From NCBI GenBank assembly GCA_032622095.1, contig CP136067.1, positions 177,232,556 to 177,296,555 on the forward strand: a stretch of 64,000 bases of DNA, written 5' to 3'. This document shows, one piece after another, positions 10,763 to 23,571 of this stretch (position 1 is the stretch's first letter; each line of letters begins with the position of its first letter). Source of the stretch: Siphonodentalium dalli (Eukaryota; Mollusca; Scaphopoda; Gadilida; Siphonodentaliidae). A program made the position numbers and the translations under genes. The notes below the pieces were generated by a model. The model did not search any database. It was not told the DNA's origin and worked only from the letters and a program-made list of their open reading frames with translations.

Positions 10763-11368
10763 CTAGAAGGTGACCCGACTGCGTCCGGGCTTTGACCTTG
10801 AATTGTCCATTTTGAAGGTCAAGGTCAATTGGGGTCACGATTTGACCAGTCCAAAAACACTGCCCGGACAAAAGTACCCGACAAACGTGCTCGTCGAAAT
10901 CCATCCGGTTTTACCCGATTTGACCTTGAATTGATCATTTTGAAGGTCAAGGTCTGTCGGGGTCACGATTGGACCCGTCCAAAACAATCAGTGGACAAAA
11001 GTAACCCCACGTATCAAATTTCGTCGAAATCCCATCACAATTTGACCTTGAAGTTACCCGATTTCAAGGTCAAGGTCACGTCGCACAGGCAAATTAATAG
11101 GCTCATGTCACCCCTCGGCCGAAAATACCCCCACATACCAAGTTTCATCTAAATCCCGAGATATTCGGGCGTTTGACCTTGAAATTACCAGATTTCAAGG
11201 TCAAGGTCACGTCGCACGGACAAATTAATAGGCCCATGCCAGTTCTCGGCCGAAAATACCCCCACATACCAAGTTTGATCGAAATCGGTTCGGCCGTTTT
11301 CGAGTCCATCGCGAACACACAGACACACAGACAGACACACAGACAGATCTTCCAAAATATATAATAGA
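10763..11368 (-). mobile_element. Helitron-like element, family B, minus strand
   Basis: Read on the minus strand it starts TCTATTATATATTTTGGAAG at 11,368 (preceded by A) and ends CCCGGACGCAGTCGGGTCACC...CTAG at 10,763 (followed by T). It has the same interior repeats as units 7 and 8, including two exact TCAAGGTCAAGGTCA strings near 11,060 and 11,197. As a solitary copy with both termini it confirms the element boundaries inferred from the tandem array. Confidence 0.75.
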
Positions 11369-11469
11369 TATAGCACATAAACTCCTTATAATTCAGGTGG
11401 TGTAGTCCATCTCCATGGTACAATGGGTGGAACAAATATAGGATTATTCTACTATTTGCAGAAGGGTGA

Positions 11470-11600
11470 TCTAATGAGAGATATATTAATTGTGTTTAAG
11501 TGCAATGGGAAGTAATTGCGGTTAAGCATAATAAGGAATGTCTTATTGCATTCTCATTGGGCTTAAGCGCAATTAGAGATTCCTTAAGTTATTGCGGTTA
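11470..11600. repeat. Degenerate GCTTAAGC palindrome array, right part
   Basis: Continuation of the array at 10,555: TTGTGTTTAAGTGCAAT, TTGCGGTTAAGCATAAT, GGGCTTAAGCGCAATT and similar strings. Confidence 0.6.
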
Positions 11601-11930
11601 GTCTATTAAATGTCAATTTTGTTTCTCATAGAGATCATCAATGATGTCTATGCGCAAGTGACCGACGCCAATCTTCTCTGTTGGGATTCCAATTGTTGGC
11701 TTATTAAAGATGCACATATGCTGAAGATACAGTCGCGCTCGAAACGCGCTCCCGTACATGTAGGTCGGCTTTTGGTCCCAAGTGAATTAAAATGTCATTG
11801 AAATAATCGGTTTCTCCCCATAGACATCCATATATTCAAAATACATGTTTTTGGAGCAGAATTAGGTAGTCCATATTGGACGCCATCATGGAATTTAATT
11901 TTTTGGGTTTAATTTTCAGACATATTTAGT

Positions 11931-12145
11931 AGTTATGTGGATGGAGTTATCATTAACCTCACATCCTTATATTGGTTATGCGGATGGGGTTATCATTAAA
12001 CCTCACATCCTTATATTGGTTATGTGGATGGGGTTATCATTAAACCTCACATCCTTATATTGCAGGTTATGTAGATGGAGTTATAATTAAACCTCGCATC
12101 CTTATATTGGTTATTTAGATGGTTATCATTATACCTCACATCAGT
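11931..12145 (+). repeat. Minisatellite, ~44-bp unit, five copies
   Basis: The unit is GGTTATGTGGATGGGGTTATC + ATTAAACCTCACATCC + TTATATT. The first four copies are close to identical and the fifth is truncated and diverged. Nothing suggests a function. Confidence 0.85.
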
Positions 12146-12429
12146 GTGTTGGGGATTTTGTACCTTGACTTGGGACCTTTGGTTTTGGCGAGTTTGAAGC
12201 CTGTTTACATTTCAAAATGTTGTCAGTTTTGTATCGTCTGCAGCGGAACTCGGCATGTTGAAGCAAATGTTACAAGGCATTGCACCGTTATGATTTTGGC
12301 ATTGTTGAACAGAAGAGAAATACAGAATACAAATCAGTATCAAATGATAAAATGTATATGTAACGAGTCTATAATACAAATGAAAAAAATGGAGAGGGGT
12401 GGGCGATACGGGTTGATACCGATATAGAT

Positions 12430-13165
12430 TTGAAGAGCGATAATGACCAATGTTGATATATTATGCATCTCAACTCTATTGTTGCGACAAGGCTATAAAA
12501 TAGGGGGGGGGGGGGTCAGAAACTTAGTTATCTCAGTCTATATAGTGCCAGAATAGTTATTTATCGACTTCTATAGTGGTACAATGAAAATTAGAATCAA
12601 ATTATAAAATATGTATAAAACACAACTATACCGATGAAAAGAAAAATAATAATTTGGGCCGGGATAAGATGTTGGGTTGGTTATATGGAGTAAAAGGAGT
12701 TCATACGGTGAACTGACATAAATTAGTAGAGCTATAGTGATCAATGTTGCCATGTAATTCATCGCGACTGTACTGTAGCGACAATTGTATAAAATTGGGG
12801 GGGGGGGGGTCTGAAATTATCTCTATCTTAAAATATGGCACCAGAATTATATAGAAAGGAATAGCAATTGATATACGTATACGGCATAGTACACGTAATA
12901 ACATAGACATAAGTATTGATCACATGATAAAAATATGTACATAACTCGACTATACCAATGAAAAAATAAATAAATTGGACCGGGATTAGAGTTGGGTTGG
13001 TTACATGTGGATAATTGGATATGCGGTTAATACTGATGAAACAATACTCAGTCAGCCAATATGTGGGGAAAATAGGGGTTGATACGATCGACCAAAATAA
13101 ATTTGTCGAGTGATAGTGACCAATGTTGACTTATAAAGTAATGCGACTGTACTGTCGCACAATTA
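12430..13165 (+). repeat. Three diverged ~300-380 bp tandem units with poly-G
   Basis: Landmarks GAGYGATARTGACCAATGTTG recur at about 12,434, 12,729 and 13,108, each followed by a GCGAC...TATAAAAT block. The first two units carry G14 (12,503) and G13 (12,797) runs at the same relative place followed by GTCWGAAA; the third lacks the run. Confidence 0.6.
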
Positions 13166-13244
13166 TCAGGTAGAAATTGTCAAATATGTACCCTGGTGTC
13201 CAATATGGAGCACCTCAGAAAACATTCGCAGGGCCCTAAAATTT

Positions 13245-13780
13245 ATTTAACACAGGATTTCCCATTCAAATCGATTTATGTCGATAAAACTCTTATTTTT
13301 CAAAATTTTAAGATGAGACTCGATGTGTCTGTGTGACATACTTATATATTCCTAAAATGACAGGATCCAGCACGTAATTATGTTTTAGATGGCAGAAAGA
13401 ATTTTTTTTCGATGATACATTTTATTTTTAATATAGGATTTGCCATTCAAAACGATTTATGTCCATAAAACTCTTATTTTTCAAAATTTAAAGCTGAGAC
13501 TTGGTATGTCTGCGTGGAATACTTATCTATTCCTAAAATGACAGGGTCCATCTCGCAATTATGTTTTAGATGGAAGAAATGAATTTTTTTCGATGATAAA
13601 TTTTAACATGGGATTGTCCCATTCAATTGATTTATGTCGATAAAACTGTTATTTTTCAAAATTTTAAGCTGAGACTCGGTGTTTCTGCGTGGAATACTTA
13701 TATATTCCTAAAACGGCAGGGTCCAGCACGTAATTATCTTTTAGATGGAAGAAATTGATTTGTTTCGATGATAAAAACCA
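13245..13780 (+). repeat. Three tandem ~180-bp AT-rich units
   Basis: Each unit contains GGATTTGCCATTCAAAACGA, TTATGTCGATAAAACTCTTA, ATACTTATATATTCCTAAAA, TGACAGGGTCCA and TTAGATGGAAGAAATGAATT in that order. The units start near 13,250, 13,430 and 13,610. Non-coding. Confidence 0.8.
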
Positions 13781-15240
13781 GCGTAAACAAATTTAACAAT
13801 CATTTTCTCAAGTGTCGTTTTGGTAAAAATATCGTTCTCTCGACGGGGAGTTCTGATCCGAACAATAGCTAAGATGTATTTAGATAGAATTATTGAGAGA
13901 ATTTGACAGATTAAAGTGGATTTTGAGAGAATCGAGTGGAGAAAACGTTTACTTCAAACACGCGAATTCAGCCAATTACAGTTGCAGACGAGCGCTGCCA
14001 CTGTCAGAATCAGATTGACATTGACAACACATTGAACAAATGCAGGCTTTAAACTCACCTTTTTTGGAGGTAAATCCAATAAATTAGATATCAATACAAT
14101 CCTTCCTAAGCACATTCAAAGATATCCCGCAAGTTTATAATATCTTAGGACACAGAAACAGTCAAAATGAATGAATTTAAATCAGCTTCCGAGACGAAGC
14201 GAGACATGTACATGTGTACGATTTTATTTTGAGGCGCCTTGTTTACGATGACGTCATTTGCGTTGCTTCCCAACCTTAACCCTTTCCACTCCCAACGACA
14301 TTTCAATTGGTTGAAATTAAAAAGTTCTCAAGTTCCAGCTCAACCTGAATCTAGTTACTCAATTGGTAGAAATACTTTAGCAGTAATTCTTAGTTTTATA
14401 AGTTATAACTCTAATTTTATTCACGATACGAGCTCAACATCATAATATGTCACTGTTTATGGCGGTGTTATCCAAACGTGTGCTTTGATAATGATTATAA
14501 TTTTATTTTGCGATCAAACGTCAGTGCAGCTCAGCAGAAACGCATAGGCACTAGTTCAATTCAGCAGAAACGCATGAGTCCTACGATTATAGACACCCAC
14601 TGGACGCGCTTCGCGCGTCGGTCAGTGGGTGAATTTTGTTTTTTTACACCCGGGCGATTCAGACCTATGGGGCCCTATGGTGGCCGCCATGTTGGAATAG
14701 AATTGACAAATTAATAAAACGAATTTGTTTTTCTTCTTCGATCAGCCTCCCCATAGCAACACTATTAAATTTGAAACACAAAATCAACCTTATTCAAAAT
14801 TAAATGCTTAATGTGGATTTAGCTGACACGGGCGCATAGCATTCGGCAAACCTCGCCAGATTCCGTACCGTTAAAGTTTGAAAATTACGTCCCCTGGCAG
14901 GCCATAGCAACGTTGGAAATGATGACGTAATTTCTTTACAAAATGGTGGCGCTCTCTTATTTGCGAAATTTGAAATTGAATTGCTTGTTATTGTTATCGC
15001 TCGTATTTTAAATGTACAACGGTATCACAGCACGTAAGCGCTAAGAACAAACGAGAGAAAGCACAAGCGAAGATAGCACAACGAGCCCATTACTGGAATC
15101 ACTTTAGAGTCAAAAGCAGTGAAAAGAAGAAGAATAACAACAACACTAGAACTTGTTTTGAACTTGGAAGTTTAAAAGTGAAAATCAGTCAGTCGGAAAG
15201 AAACTCAATGACGAATCTGTGACTGAAAAAAATATGAAAA
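13781..15240. other. Unannotated DNA upstream of LINE 1, possibly including its 5' UTR
   Basis: No coding region is supported. A perfect-looking hairpin sits at about 14,597-14,634 (CACCCACTG-ACGCGC / GCGCGT-CAGTGGGTG). CpG-containing, less AT-rich sequence from about 14,880 to 15,240 may be the 5' untranslated region of the LINE that follows, but its true start was not identified. Confidence 0.35.
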
Positions 15241-15261
15241 TGAAGGTCACTGGAGTGAAAT

Positions 15262-15956
15262 GTGGACTGGTCTGTGCAGACTGATCACCACGGCGATTTG
15301 ACTTGTTCTGTTAAACGATTAGGAAAATTCGAAAGAGATAATACTCGACAAATACTGGTTAAATTCACCAAATACAGGGATAGGGAGCTGGTACTAAAGC
15401 GAAGAGGCTCTCTGAAGCAGACACACTACTATATAAATGAGCAGCTACCTAGGGTCATGAATAACTATCGAATGGAAATTCTGAACCCAATCGCGAAGGA
15501 GCAGCGCGAATGTGGCCGAAAAGCGCGATTAGTTGGAGACAAACTATTTGTTGACAATAAGCCATTCGTACCGGAACAAAAACCGTTCTATAGGACAAAT
15601 AAGGACGCAGCTAATAGGATTGATAATAGCCGCACGGTGCAGAAACAAAAACTCAATCACACTGTGAGCAGTTCGAAACCAAAGCCAGCTGTCAATCAAT
15701 CAAAATCAGTCATGTTTAATGTCGGAAACAAAACAACATTCGTGCCACCGAACTACAAACCGAAGCCAATGACAACATGCGTGGGCGTGGCGGACGCGGT
15801 AGAGCACGTGGGTCTGCACGAGGAGGAAGGGGAAATCACCGGGGAGGTAGGAATTCGAACTCCACCTTTGATGTGGATTTTCCGCAACCACAGAATATGG
15901 ACTTCTCATCCTCTGCAGAAACCAATGACACTGGGGCAGTCGACACTCACCTCTAG
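15262..15956 (+). pseudogene. LINE 1 ORF1 (RNA-binding protein), frameshifted
   Basis: This encodes an ORF1-type nucleic-acid-binding protein of a non-LTR retrotransposon. Residues ~25-100 of the first frame carry a block typical of marine-invertebrate LINE ORF1 C-terminal domains (ILVKFTKYRDRELVLK, YINEQLPR, ARLVGDKLFVDNKPF). Near 15,770-15,780 the meaningful frame changes by one base: in the new frame 15,780-15,956 reads an Arg/Gly-rich RGG tail (RGRGGRGRARGSARGGRG) followed by STFDVDFP and a stop at 15,954-15,956. If the old frame is kept instead, the product ends at 15,981 with an acidic, unlikely tail. The N-terminus has no convincing start; 15,262 is simply the first in-frame ATG. It lies directly upstream of ORF2 in the same strand. 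Confidence 0.7.
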
Positions 15957-15977
15957 GAATGCCCGGGAGAAACCCAA

Positions 15978-18900
15978 ATGAACATCCTCTCACTGAATGT
16001 TTGTGGACTTGTTTCGAAATTAAGTGACCCAGAATTTGTTTCATATATTAACCAATTTGATGTTCTTATGTTCCAGGAAACAAAAACAGACATAATTGAT
16101 TTAATAATCATAGAAAATTTCAGTGTAATTGCTATAAAAAATAGAAAAAAGGCAGCCCGTCGCCGTTCGGGGGGTCTCTGTATAGCCGTCCGCAGCACAC
16201 TCAAAGATAAATTTAGCACTGTTCATGACACATGTGAAACCATACTTTGGTGTAAATATGAAAATCAAACTGGGGATGCCTTTTTATTCGGCAACATCTA
16301 TGTCCCACCTGAAAATTCTAAATACTCTAAAGGGAACCCTTTGGCAAACCTGCACATATCAGTTCTTGAAAAACAAATAAACTATGAAAACATTATCCTA
16401 GCAGGCGATTTCAATGCACGGACGGGTACCCTGAATGATAATCACCGCACTGCAGAACTGATCAGGCAATACAATATTAACAAAATTACAGCTATCAGAG
16501 TCAATCCAGATAACGTCTCAAATAATTATGGCTCAAAACTCATGCATTTATGTGACGAGTCCCAATTAATCATATTGAACGGGCGGTTCGGTGAACAATC
16601 CTCTAGTTTCACTTCCAACGGCGTGAGCGTTATCGATTATGTGATAAGCGGACCAAGATTCACCGAGCGCATAGCTGAAATGATCATAGAACCATTCAAT
16701 TTGTTGTTTTCAGACGTCCACTCACCCGTGACATTTAGTTGTAACCTGAATATTCCTCTGCTGGCCACTCAGCCTATTACTAGAAGCGCCGCAAAAAGTA
16801 AAATTAAGCACACAGCTAAATCAACGAGGCACAGGCCAACAATCAGGAAGTGGGACAGTCGTGTTAGTGAATCATTCACGCGTAATATTGACATGACCGC
16901 TGTTAGCGAATTAAATAATATGATTGACCACTCAAACAAAGCCATACTCACTCAGGGTGAAGTAGAAGAAATCACTAGTAAACTTGAAACCGTTATATTT
17001 CAGGCGGTTACAGATACAAATGGGACAATTCAAAACGTTCCTAATAAAAGACAGCCTAAAAAGTCTTCGACCCCATGGTTTTCAAATAGTTGTTGCGACA
17101 CAAGAACGCGATACCGTAAAGCGCGAAAAATATGGAAGAAACAACCAAACTATGCTAATCATGAGGAAATGATTAACTGTCGCAAGAAGTATAAAGAAGC
17201 TATGTTGACTTGTAAACTCCGTTATAACAGAAATATTTCACGAAAGTTAGACGAGTTACGAGTTAGTTCTAGTAGAGAATTTTGGAAATTAATAAAAAAT
17301 ATGGACAATCGGGAATCTCAATTACCAACCCCGGATGTAGAGGAGTTCAGTGAATACTTTAGAACCGAGGACGCTACACTTGCGTCAGAAAATATCCCCG
17401 ACACTCCTCGCTACGACTTCATATGCATTGACGATTTCAGTCAAGTTAACAATAACGCTTTGAACACAGAAATAGAATTACAGGAAATACATAACGCAGC
17501 GAAGCGCCTCAAAACTAACAAAGCACCAGGCGCAGACTCAATTACAAATGAATACATAATCAAATCGTTGCCCAAACTTGATACTCTGTATAAGAACTAT
17601 TTCAATCTCATTTTAAATAGTGGCACATTACCCCGAGAATGGACGGTCGGAATCATAAGGCCATTATTTAAAAGAAAAGGTGATCATCGCGACCCTGGAA
17701 ACTACAGGAAGATAACCCTGTTGAGTTGCCTGGCTAAACTTTTCACAAGCATCATTAGTGAACGAATATGCAGTTTTCTCTCTGCAAATAAAATTCAGTC
17801 AGAGAGCCAGGCAGGTTTCAGAAAAGGCTATTCGACTGTTGATCACATATTCTCACTCCATACAATCACACACTTAATTAAGGCCACTAAAAAGAAACTG
17901 TATTGCGCATTCATTGACTTCTCGAGGGCATTTGATTCAGTCTGGAGGATCGGCTTATGGGAAAAACTTATACGATATAATATAACAGGGAAGGTACTAA
18001 ATGTCATTAAAGGGATGTACAATAACCTTAAGTTATGCGTTAGCGTAGACAACCAACATTCAGATTATTTTTTGCTCAAATATTGGCCTAAAACAGGGAG
18101 ATAACTTATCACCGATACTTTATGCCCTGTATGTTAACGACCTGGAACAGTACATGAGCGAAAAGGGATGTCAGGGTATCGATGTGGGAAAGTTGGGCGC
18201 TTTCGATACTGGCATTTATGCCAAACTCTTTCTTCTCATATATGCAGATGACACAGCCTTAATGGCGAATTCTAGCGACGGCCTGCAGAATGCACTCGAC
18301 GCATTTTCCGATTACTGTAAAGCTTGGGGACTTAACATTAACGCATCGAAAACAAAAGTATTGATATTTGGTAGAACTACCCCTGCGTCTAAGAAGCTTG
18401 CGTTTAACATATCAAACCAAAACCTCGAAGTTGTTGACAGTTACAAGTATCTCGGAACACACTTTCATAAAAATGGTAATTTTGCGAAAGAAAGAAACAT
18501 GAGATGCCTTCAAGCAAAAAATGCTATGTACGCAGCTTTAAACAAAATGAGAACAAATAAACTCAGTATCATGACAACCTTAGAGCTATACGAGAAATCA
18601 ATCATCCCAATTATGACATATGGGGCGGAAATATGGTCACATGAAAATCTGAGATGTTTTGAGAAACTTGAGCTCTGGTTTCTAAAATTTCTTTTGGGGT
18701 TAAAAACTTCAACGCCCTCAGCATTTGTATATGGCGAAACTGGCATTTTCCCAATTACCCTTAAACTGAAACTTCGCGCCCTGTCATATTGGGGAAGAAT
18801 ATTAACTATGGAATGCCATCGAATGCCTTTAATATTGTATTATGTTCTATATTCAATGTATTTAAATAATAAATGCAACAACCCATGGATCAAAAACATA

Positions 18901-19425
18901 GAACACACTGTTAACAAACTTGGCATGGGATACATCTGGAAAGATCAGTCCCTGAATTCTTTGAATCGATTCACCACAAATGTTAAAAAACGACTAGAAG
19001 ATGTTTTTATTCAAGAATGGAGAGGCACCATGTCCAAATCAAATAAATATGCATTCTACCGAATTATTAAGATAAACTTCGGTCGTGAGACATACATATC
19101 GAGTATATACAATAACTTAGTAACCGCCATGTTACGGTTCAGGAGCAGAAATCACTACTTACCAGTTGAATCGGGATCATGGGTAGGTTCAGATTACTCA
19201 GACAGAAAGTGTACTCTATGTAACTTAGAACTCGGTGATGAATTCCATGTAATTTTAATATGCCCTGTATTGCAGACTCTACGAGAGAGATATATAAAAC
19301 CCTACTTCTACCGAAAACCGAATATTATTAAATTGAATGAACTATTCAATTCGGGAAAGGGGAAGAGAACACAAAATCTTTCTTTATTCATTAAAAGGGT
19401 TATGCCATTCTTTAGGCTCTCCTGA
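15978..19425 (+). pseudogene. LINE 1 ORF2: APE endonuclease and reverse transcriptase, one frameshift
   Basis: The enzyme would nick target DNA and copy the element RNA by target-primed reverse transcription. The APE domain is complete: QETKTD (Glu ~34), GDFNAR (~143), SDVHSP (~245). RT starts near residue 505 (KTNKAPGADSI), with NYRKITLLSCLAK and DFSRAFDSVW. At the T6 run 18,068-18,073 the frame shifts by one base; RT resumes at 18,085 as GLKQGDNLSPILYALYVND, and the catalytic YADD is at 18,241-18,252. The C-terminus has a Cys/His motif CTLCNLELGDEFHVILICP. RNase H is not evident. Length fits a full ORF2 of ~1,150 residues. The clade is uncertain; RTE-, I- or Proto2-like groups are possible. 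Confidence 0.9.
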
Positions 19426-19640
19426 GGCATACAATACCGCCCACGTTAGGACACAACCATGGGTTGTTGAATTAAATAACTGTTGAATTTCAATATATAT
19501 TGTGTACAATCTTGCACATAATAATAACTCAGAACTCCTCATGCATCGCACACTATATAATATATGTATTGTTATATTGTAATTATGCACATACTCTGTG
19601 ATATCTAACATGATGAAGAGTAATTAAATTGAATTGTTAT

Positions 19641-22600
19641 TCTTCAATTTTAAGTCTGTTTTCACCTGGACTGGTTAGACTTAGAGTTGCAACTGCAAGT
19701 GCAAGCGGCAAATTGTTCAGTCAACTAACTACTTCTCTAAATAGTAAATTTAATTGTTAATATCTAACACTGTCAGGTCAAGCCTCAACTTGCGTCAAGG
19801 AAATCAGAAAATGGACATTTTAGAGCTGACTGATAATGATTTACTCATTTAATCACTATAGACAGTATAGTTCAGTCATGAACCGTTGAACGTAGCGCGT
19901 AGCTGGAACTTGTGGAAGCAGTATTCGATGAAAGCGGTCATGTGGCCTTCTAATCTAATAATATTAGGATTGTATTAGTCAATTTAGTGATTACAGATTA
20001 GTAAATTTAGTTATCAACAACTTCAGGCTCAGCCTCACCCACTCACTGTGAATGTGACTCAGGTCAAAATTCAATTCTAGCCATCTACAGAGCAGTCAAC
20101 ACACAGATGTAACAAACATGTAAAGCCCAGTGAATTGGTGACTAACAAAGTGAGTCGTTTATCTTCTTGTTGAGTGAAGGAAAAGAAGAACATCTCCCAA
20201 TCCCACTTGGTCTCGGCACACTGCAGAGTTCATGCAGTGACTGGTGAGAGGGTATGCTTCTGGGCCAACTTTCCATCTGTGTGTATGAATTCTGTTTCCT
20301 GTGATGGACACATCAAGTTAAATTTAATAATTATAATGCACGGTGATTAGTTTTAGCATTCTCACATATTAAATAATTCATGATTTTAACACTGTGTTCT
20401 CGATTTAAAACCTTAAGCATTAAGCGGGAGCTTGACCAGCATGGCTAGCATATATATTAACTAGTGGCTATTTGTGGAAAAATTATTAAATATAGCCCTG
20501 CGTACTTGCTATTGTCGACTTGACACATTGGGATTGGAATAATATGTATGCTAAATATAATAATTCCAGGCCAACTTAGTTAAACTGTCACGACATTCTT
20601 GTTATACATGTACATGACTAATGAGGCAATCATATAATTGTTTAATCTAGTAGCATTTTCTCAGACCATGCCATGAATATATATGTATCTATGCCCATCA
20701 AGAATGATATATTCCACCAGTACAAAGTTTTTGCTGTTGCGATAGGGAAGTAACTAGTACTGTTAATAAATTATGAAGTACCTTTCATTAATAATGTGTG
20801 TCATAGAATGTGAAGATCCAACTTTGAAATGGCAAGATTTAAATGACTTTGTGGTGTATTTTCCTTTGCGTCCCTTATACTAATGTCATTCCTCCTGGGC
20901 AATTATTAAAATGTTTATATACTATCAGATGCCTAACAATAGTGTCAGCATGTGCCGCATGATTAGTAATTTCAGATAAAATTCTCAACGATCATTAAGT
21001 TTTTTCGCATAGAGACATATATAGAATTAAATTGAAATAGAATTAAATAGAATTAAATTTCCATCACTATTGTTAATTTCAGTCTAGGTCTCCGCTATCA
21101 CTATTATTGACCGTCACAATGCTTAGACATCTGAGAGTACGATATCAGTTCACAAAAGTCATGAACAAGCATGCAATCTCGAGCTGGGACCACCCTTAAT
21201 ACTTGTTTCTCATCATCTACTTCACAGAAGGGGTCACCCCTAAGTAGTAACCGTATAGGAAACACACCGAACATACCACTATTGCACAATGACATCAGTT
21301 TGTTTGATCTAAATTATTTAGCCCCAAAACAATAGTCATTTGGCAAATTATTACATTCTTTTTCGAAGTGCCTGTCATCTACTCAAGTTGGATCCTACCA
21401 GGGCCATACATTATGTCTCATTGAGTCATTGTGTCCCATCCATGTAAATCGCTGAAAGTCAAGCATACATAAACCTCTATAAATAAATCCGATGTGGCTA
21501 TGCGAAATATGCAATAAATCCCCGTTTTCATAAAAATGTATTCAGTATTATATGTAAATTTATCCAATAAAGATATTTTTCCCTTGAAGGTCCTCAATCC
21601 GAATCAATAGTCCCCATATCATCAGATTCCAACAACAAGAAGATTTTTTGAAATGCCGCTTCAGTTGACAGAATTAATTGCTCGAAAATAATGCTAACTG
21701 CAGTCAATTATGGCATAAAATTGACAAAAACCTGATGATTGCATTTTGAAGAAATATAGTAACATGTGCTATATGGCTAATATCTCTTGACTGGCGCCAT
21801 GGATATTGGTCTGGAAATTAGAGAACTTGTTTTGTCGTTTCCCACAACTGTCATGCGTACCTTTTGAAAATATACTTTGAAAAAGAACATATTAAGTTAC
21901 GTGATGACAACCCGCCAATTAGACACATTTCATTTTTTGGGGAAAAAATTACAAATTGTGACAAAGTTCACGTTATTTAAAAAAAAACATATCAATAGAC
22001 CCAGTCTAAATAAAATTAGACCGTGTTTCATTTCAATCAACTTACGAGTCTGGATATTTATCAGACTGCAATATACCTTATACTCAATGGTACGAATCAT
22101 CCAAATTATACCGGTATGAAATTGTCACTTGGAAGGAAACGTTTATGGGGGGGGGGGGGGGGACAAACCCGCTGTGACATCGTCACCACCTCCCTGATAG
22201 TCTGAAGTTAAAAATGAACCTGGTTTCTCAATGGATGAGTGATTCACCGATAATTGTTACTTTTGCCTCTCATAACAAAATGCAATATATACACAAGTGT
22301 ATGGTAATAGCGTATATGAAGACTGCAGAAAATTTCATGTGTACATTTGTATATACCAAGTACATGTATATTTAGAGTTTTAAAAAGTTTCTGAACCCCG
22401 TGGTTGTAAATAGAATGCACTCAGCGATTCTGACTTCAAACTTGTGCCTCCTAATTATATAGCTTGATTGAGTTGAAAGGTTAGAAAATCAGTGCCCTCT
22501 CTTGAAATTATGTCTTAAGGAATAATCTCTGTTTCATATTGTAATTACAGTTTAAAGATGGTCTATATATTCCTATTACAAGCTTTATATATTTTCCTGG

Positions 22601-23571
22601 GTATAAAATAATAAATATGAATCGAAAACCCCTGTCCGGAAATGCTTCTATCAATTACTGTTCATTTTATTTTGAATTTTCTGGTATATGCAAGCAGGAA
22701 AATAGTAAAAAAAAAAAATTGCCCCAACTGATTATCAATCAGTTGTAATATTAAATGATAGAAGCGTTTCTGGACTCGTGTCTTTGACAACTTGACTTAT
22801 CATTATTATTTTATACCCCAGAAATTATAGAAAACATTTAGGAAGAGATGATCCAGTTTTGAAAAATCAATAAAAAAAAATAAAATAAATTAATACATCA
22901 ACATTATAATGGAAAAAATACGAAGCCGATCCGTCAGATAAATGTCTATTGTTTTCAATACCACACACAGTGAAATATTTGCAACTCTCTAACTTTTGCT
23001 GCGGAGATTTGCATAGAACTGCCGTTCAAAATTGGTCACTTGACCTCCCCCTTAATTATGTTTCAAATGGAGCATAACCGACGAAAACGTCCAATTATGA
23101 AAACTTTCGTTTTTCATGCAGATATGTGATGGGGTAGAAAATGCAAGACCCGATGCCTATCGTTCACACGACATGTGAACGCATGTTGACCTCCAGTGAC
23201 ATGGTAGTGTTTAGTAAGAACTCCAGTGCAACTAGAGCACACCAGTAAGTAACACAGAGCACATATAAACCCATCATTCCTTGTCAGGCAATGCTCTAGA
23301 ATATTATATTTCACCAACTCGAGTCATAAACCTATTTTCATTATAATTACCATGTTGCTTACATCGTTGACAGAGCACACGAGTATAGTTTTGCACTTTT
23401 CCGTGGGTGAAATTCAATCAATTGTTGCATACATTCTGTTGAGTATAAAAGCAGATGGTCCCATAAATGGCCGGATTTAGTGTTCAGTACCCCTTTAAAT
23501 GCTGCATCCGTAAGTGTAGATGCCATTAACTTGAGAAAATATCCACTGGCAATGCTTGATGGACATTCAGA
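19641..23571. other. No recognisable gene
   Basis: AT-rich DNA with scattered repeat pieces. A fragment of miniature element family 1 lies at 21,584-21,760 (GGTCCTCAATCCGAATCAAT, then GTCCCCATATCATCAGATTC). Around 20,660-20,740 is a match to the ATGCCATGAAT...ATATTCCACCAGTACAAA end of the element at 25,098. Around 21,110-21,240 is a match to 300-400. A G16 run is at 22,147-22,162. I see no exon with convincing splice sites. Confidence 0.4.

Larger units (their letters stand above)
15240..19640 (+). mobile_element. LINE 1, near-complete non-LTR retrotransposon
   Basis: The element spans ORF1, ORF2 and a short 3' UTR. The 3' terminus is not sharp: no poly-A tail or clear target duplication is visible, though AATTAAATTGAATTG repeats near 19,620 could be a short tail. 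Apart from two one-base frame breaks the coding region is open over 4 kb, so the copy is young relative to the other LINE pieces in this window. Confidence 0.75.

Noticed and set aside
15978-15981. ATGA stop/start overlap as evidence for coupled translation of LINE ORF1 and ORF2
   Set aside because: The RGG-encoding frame indicates that ORF1 truly ends at 15,956; the overlap seems to come from a frameshift.
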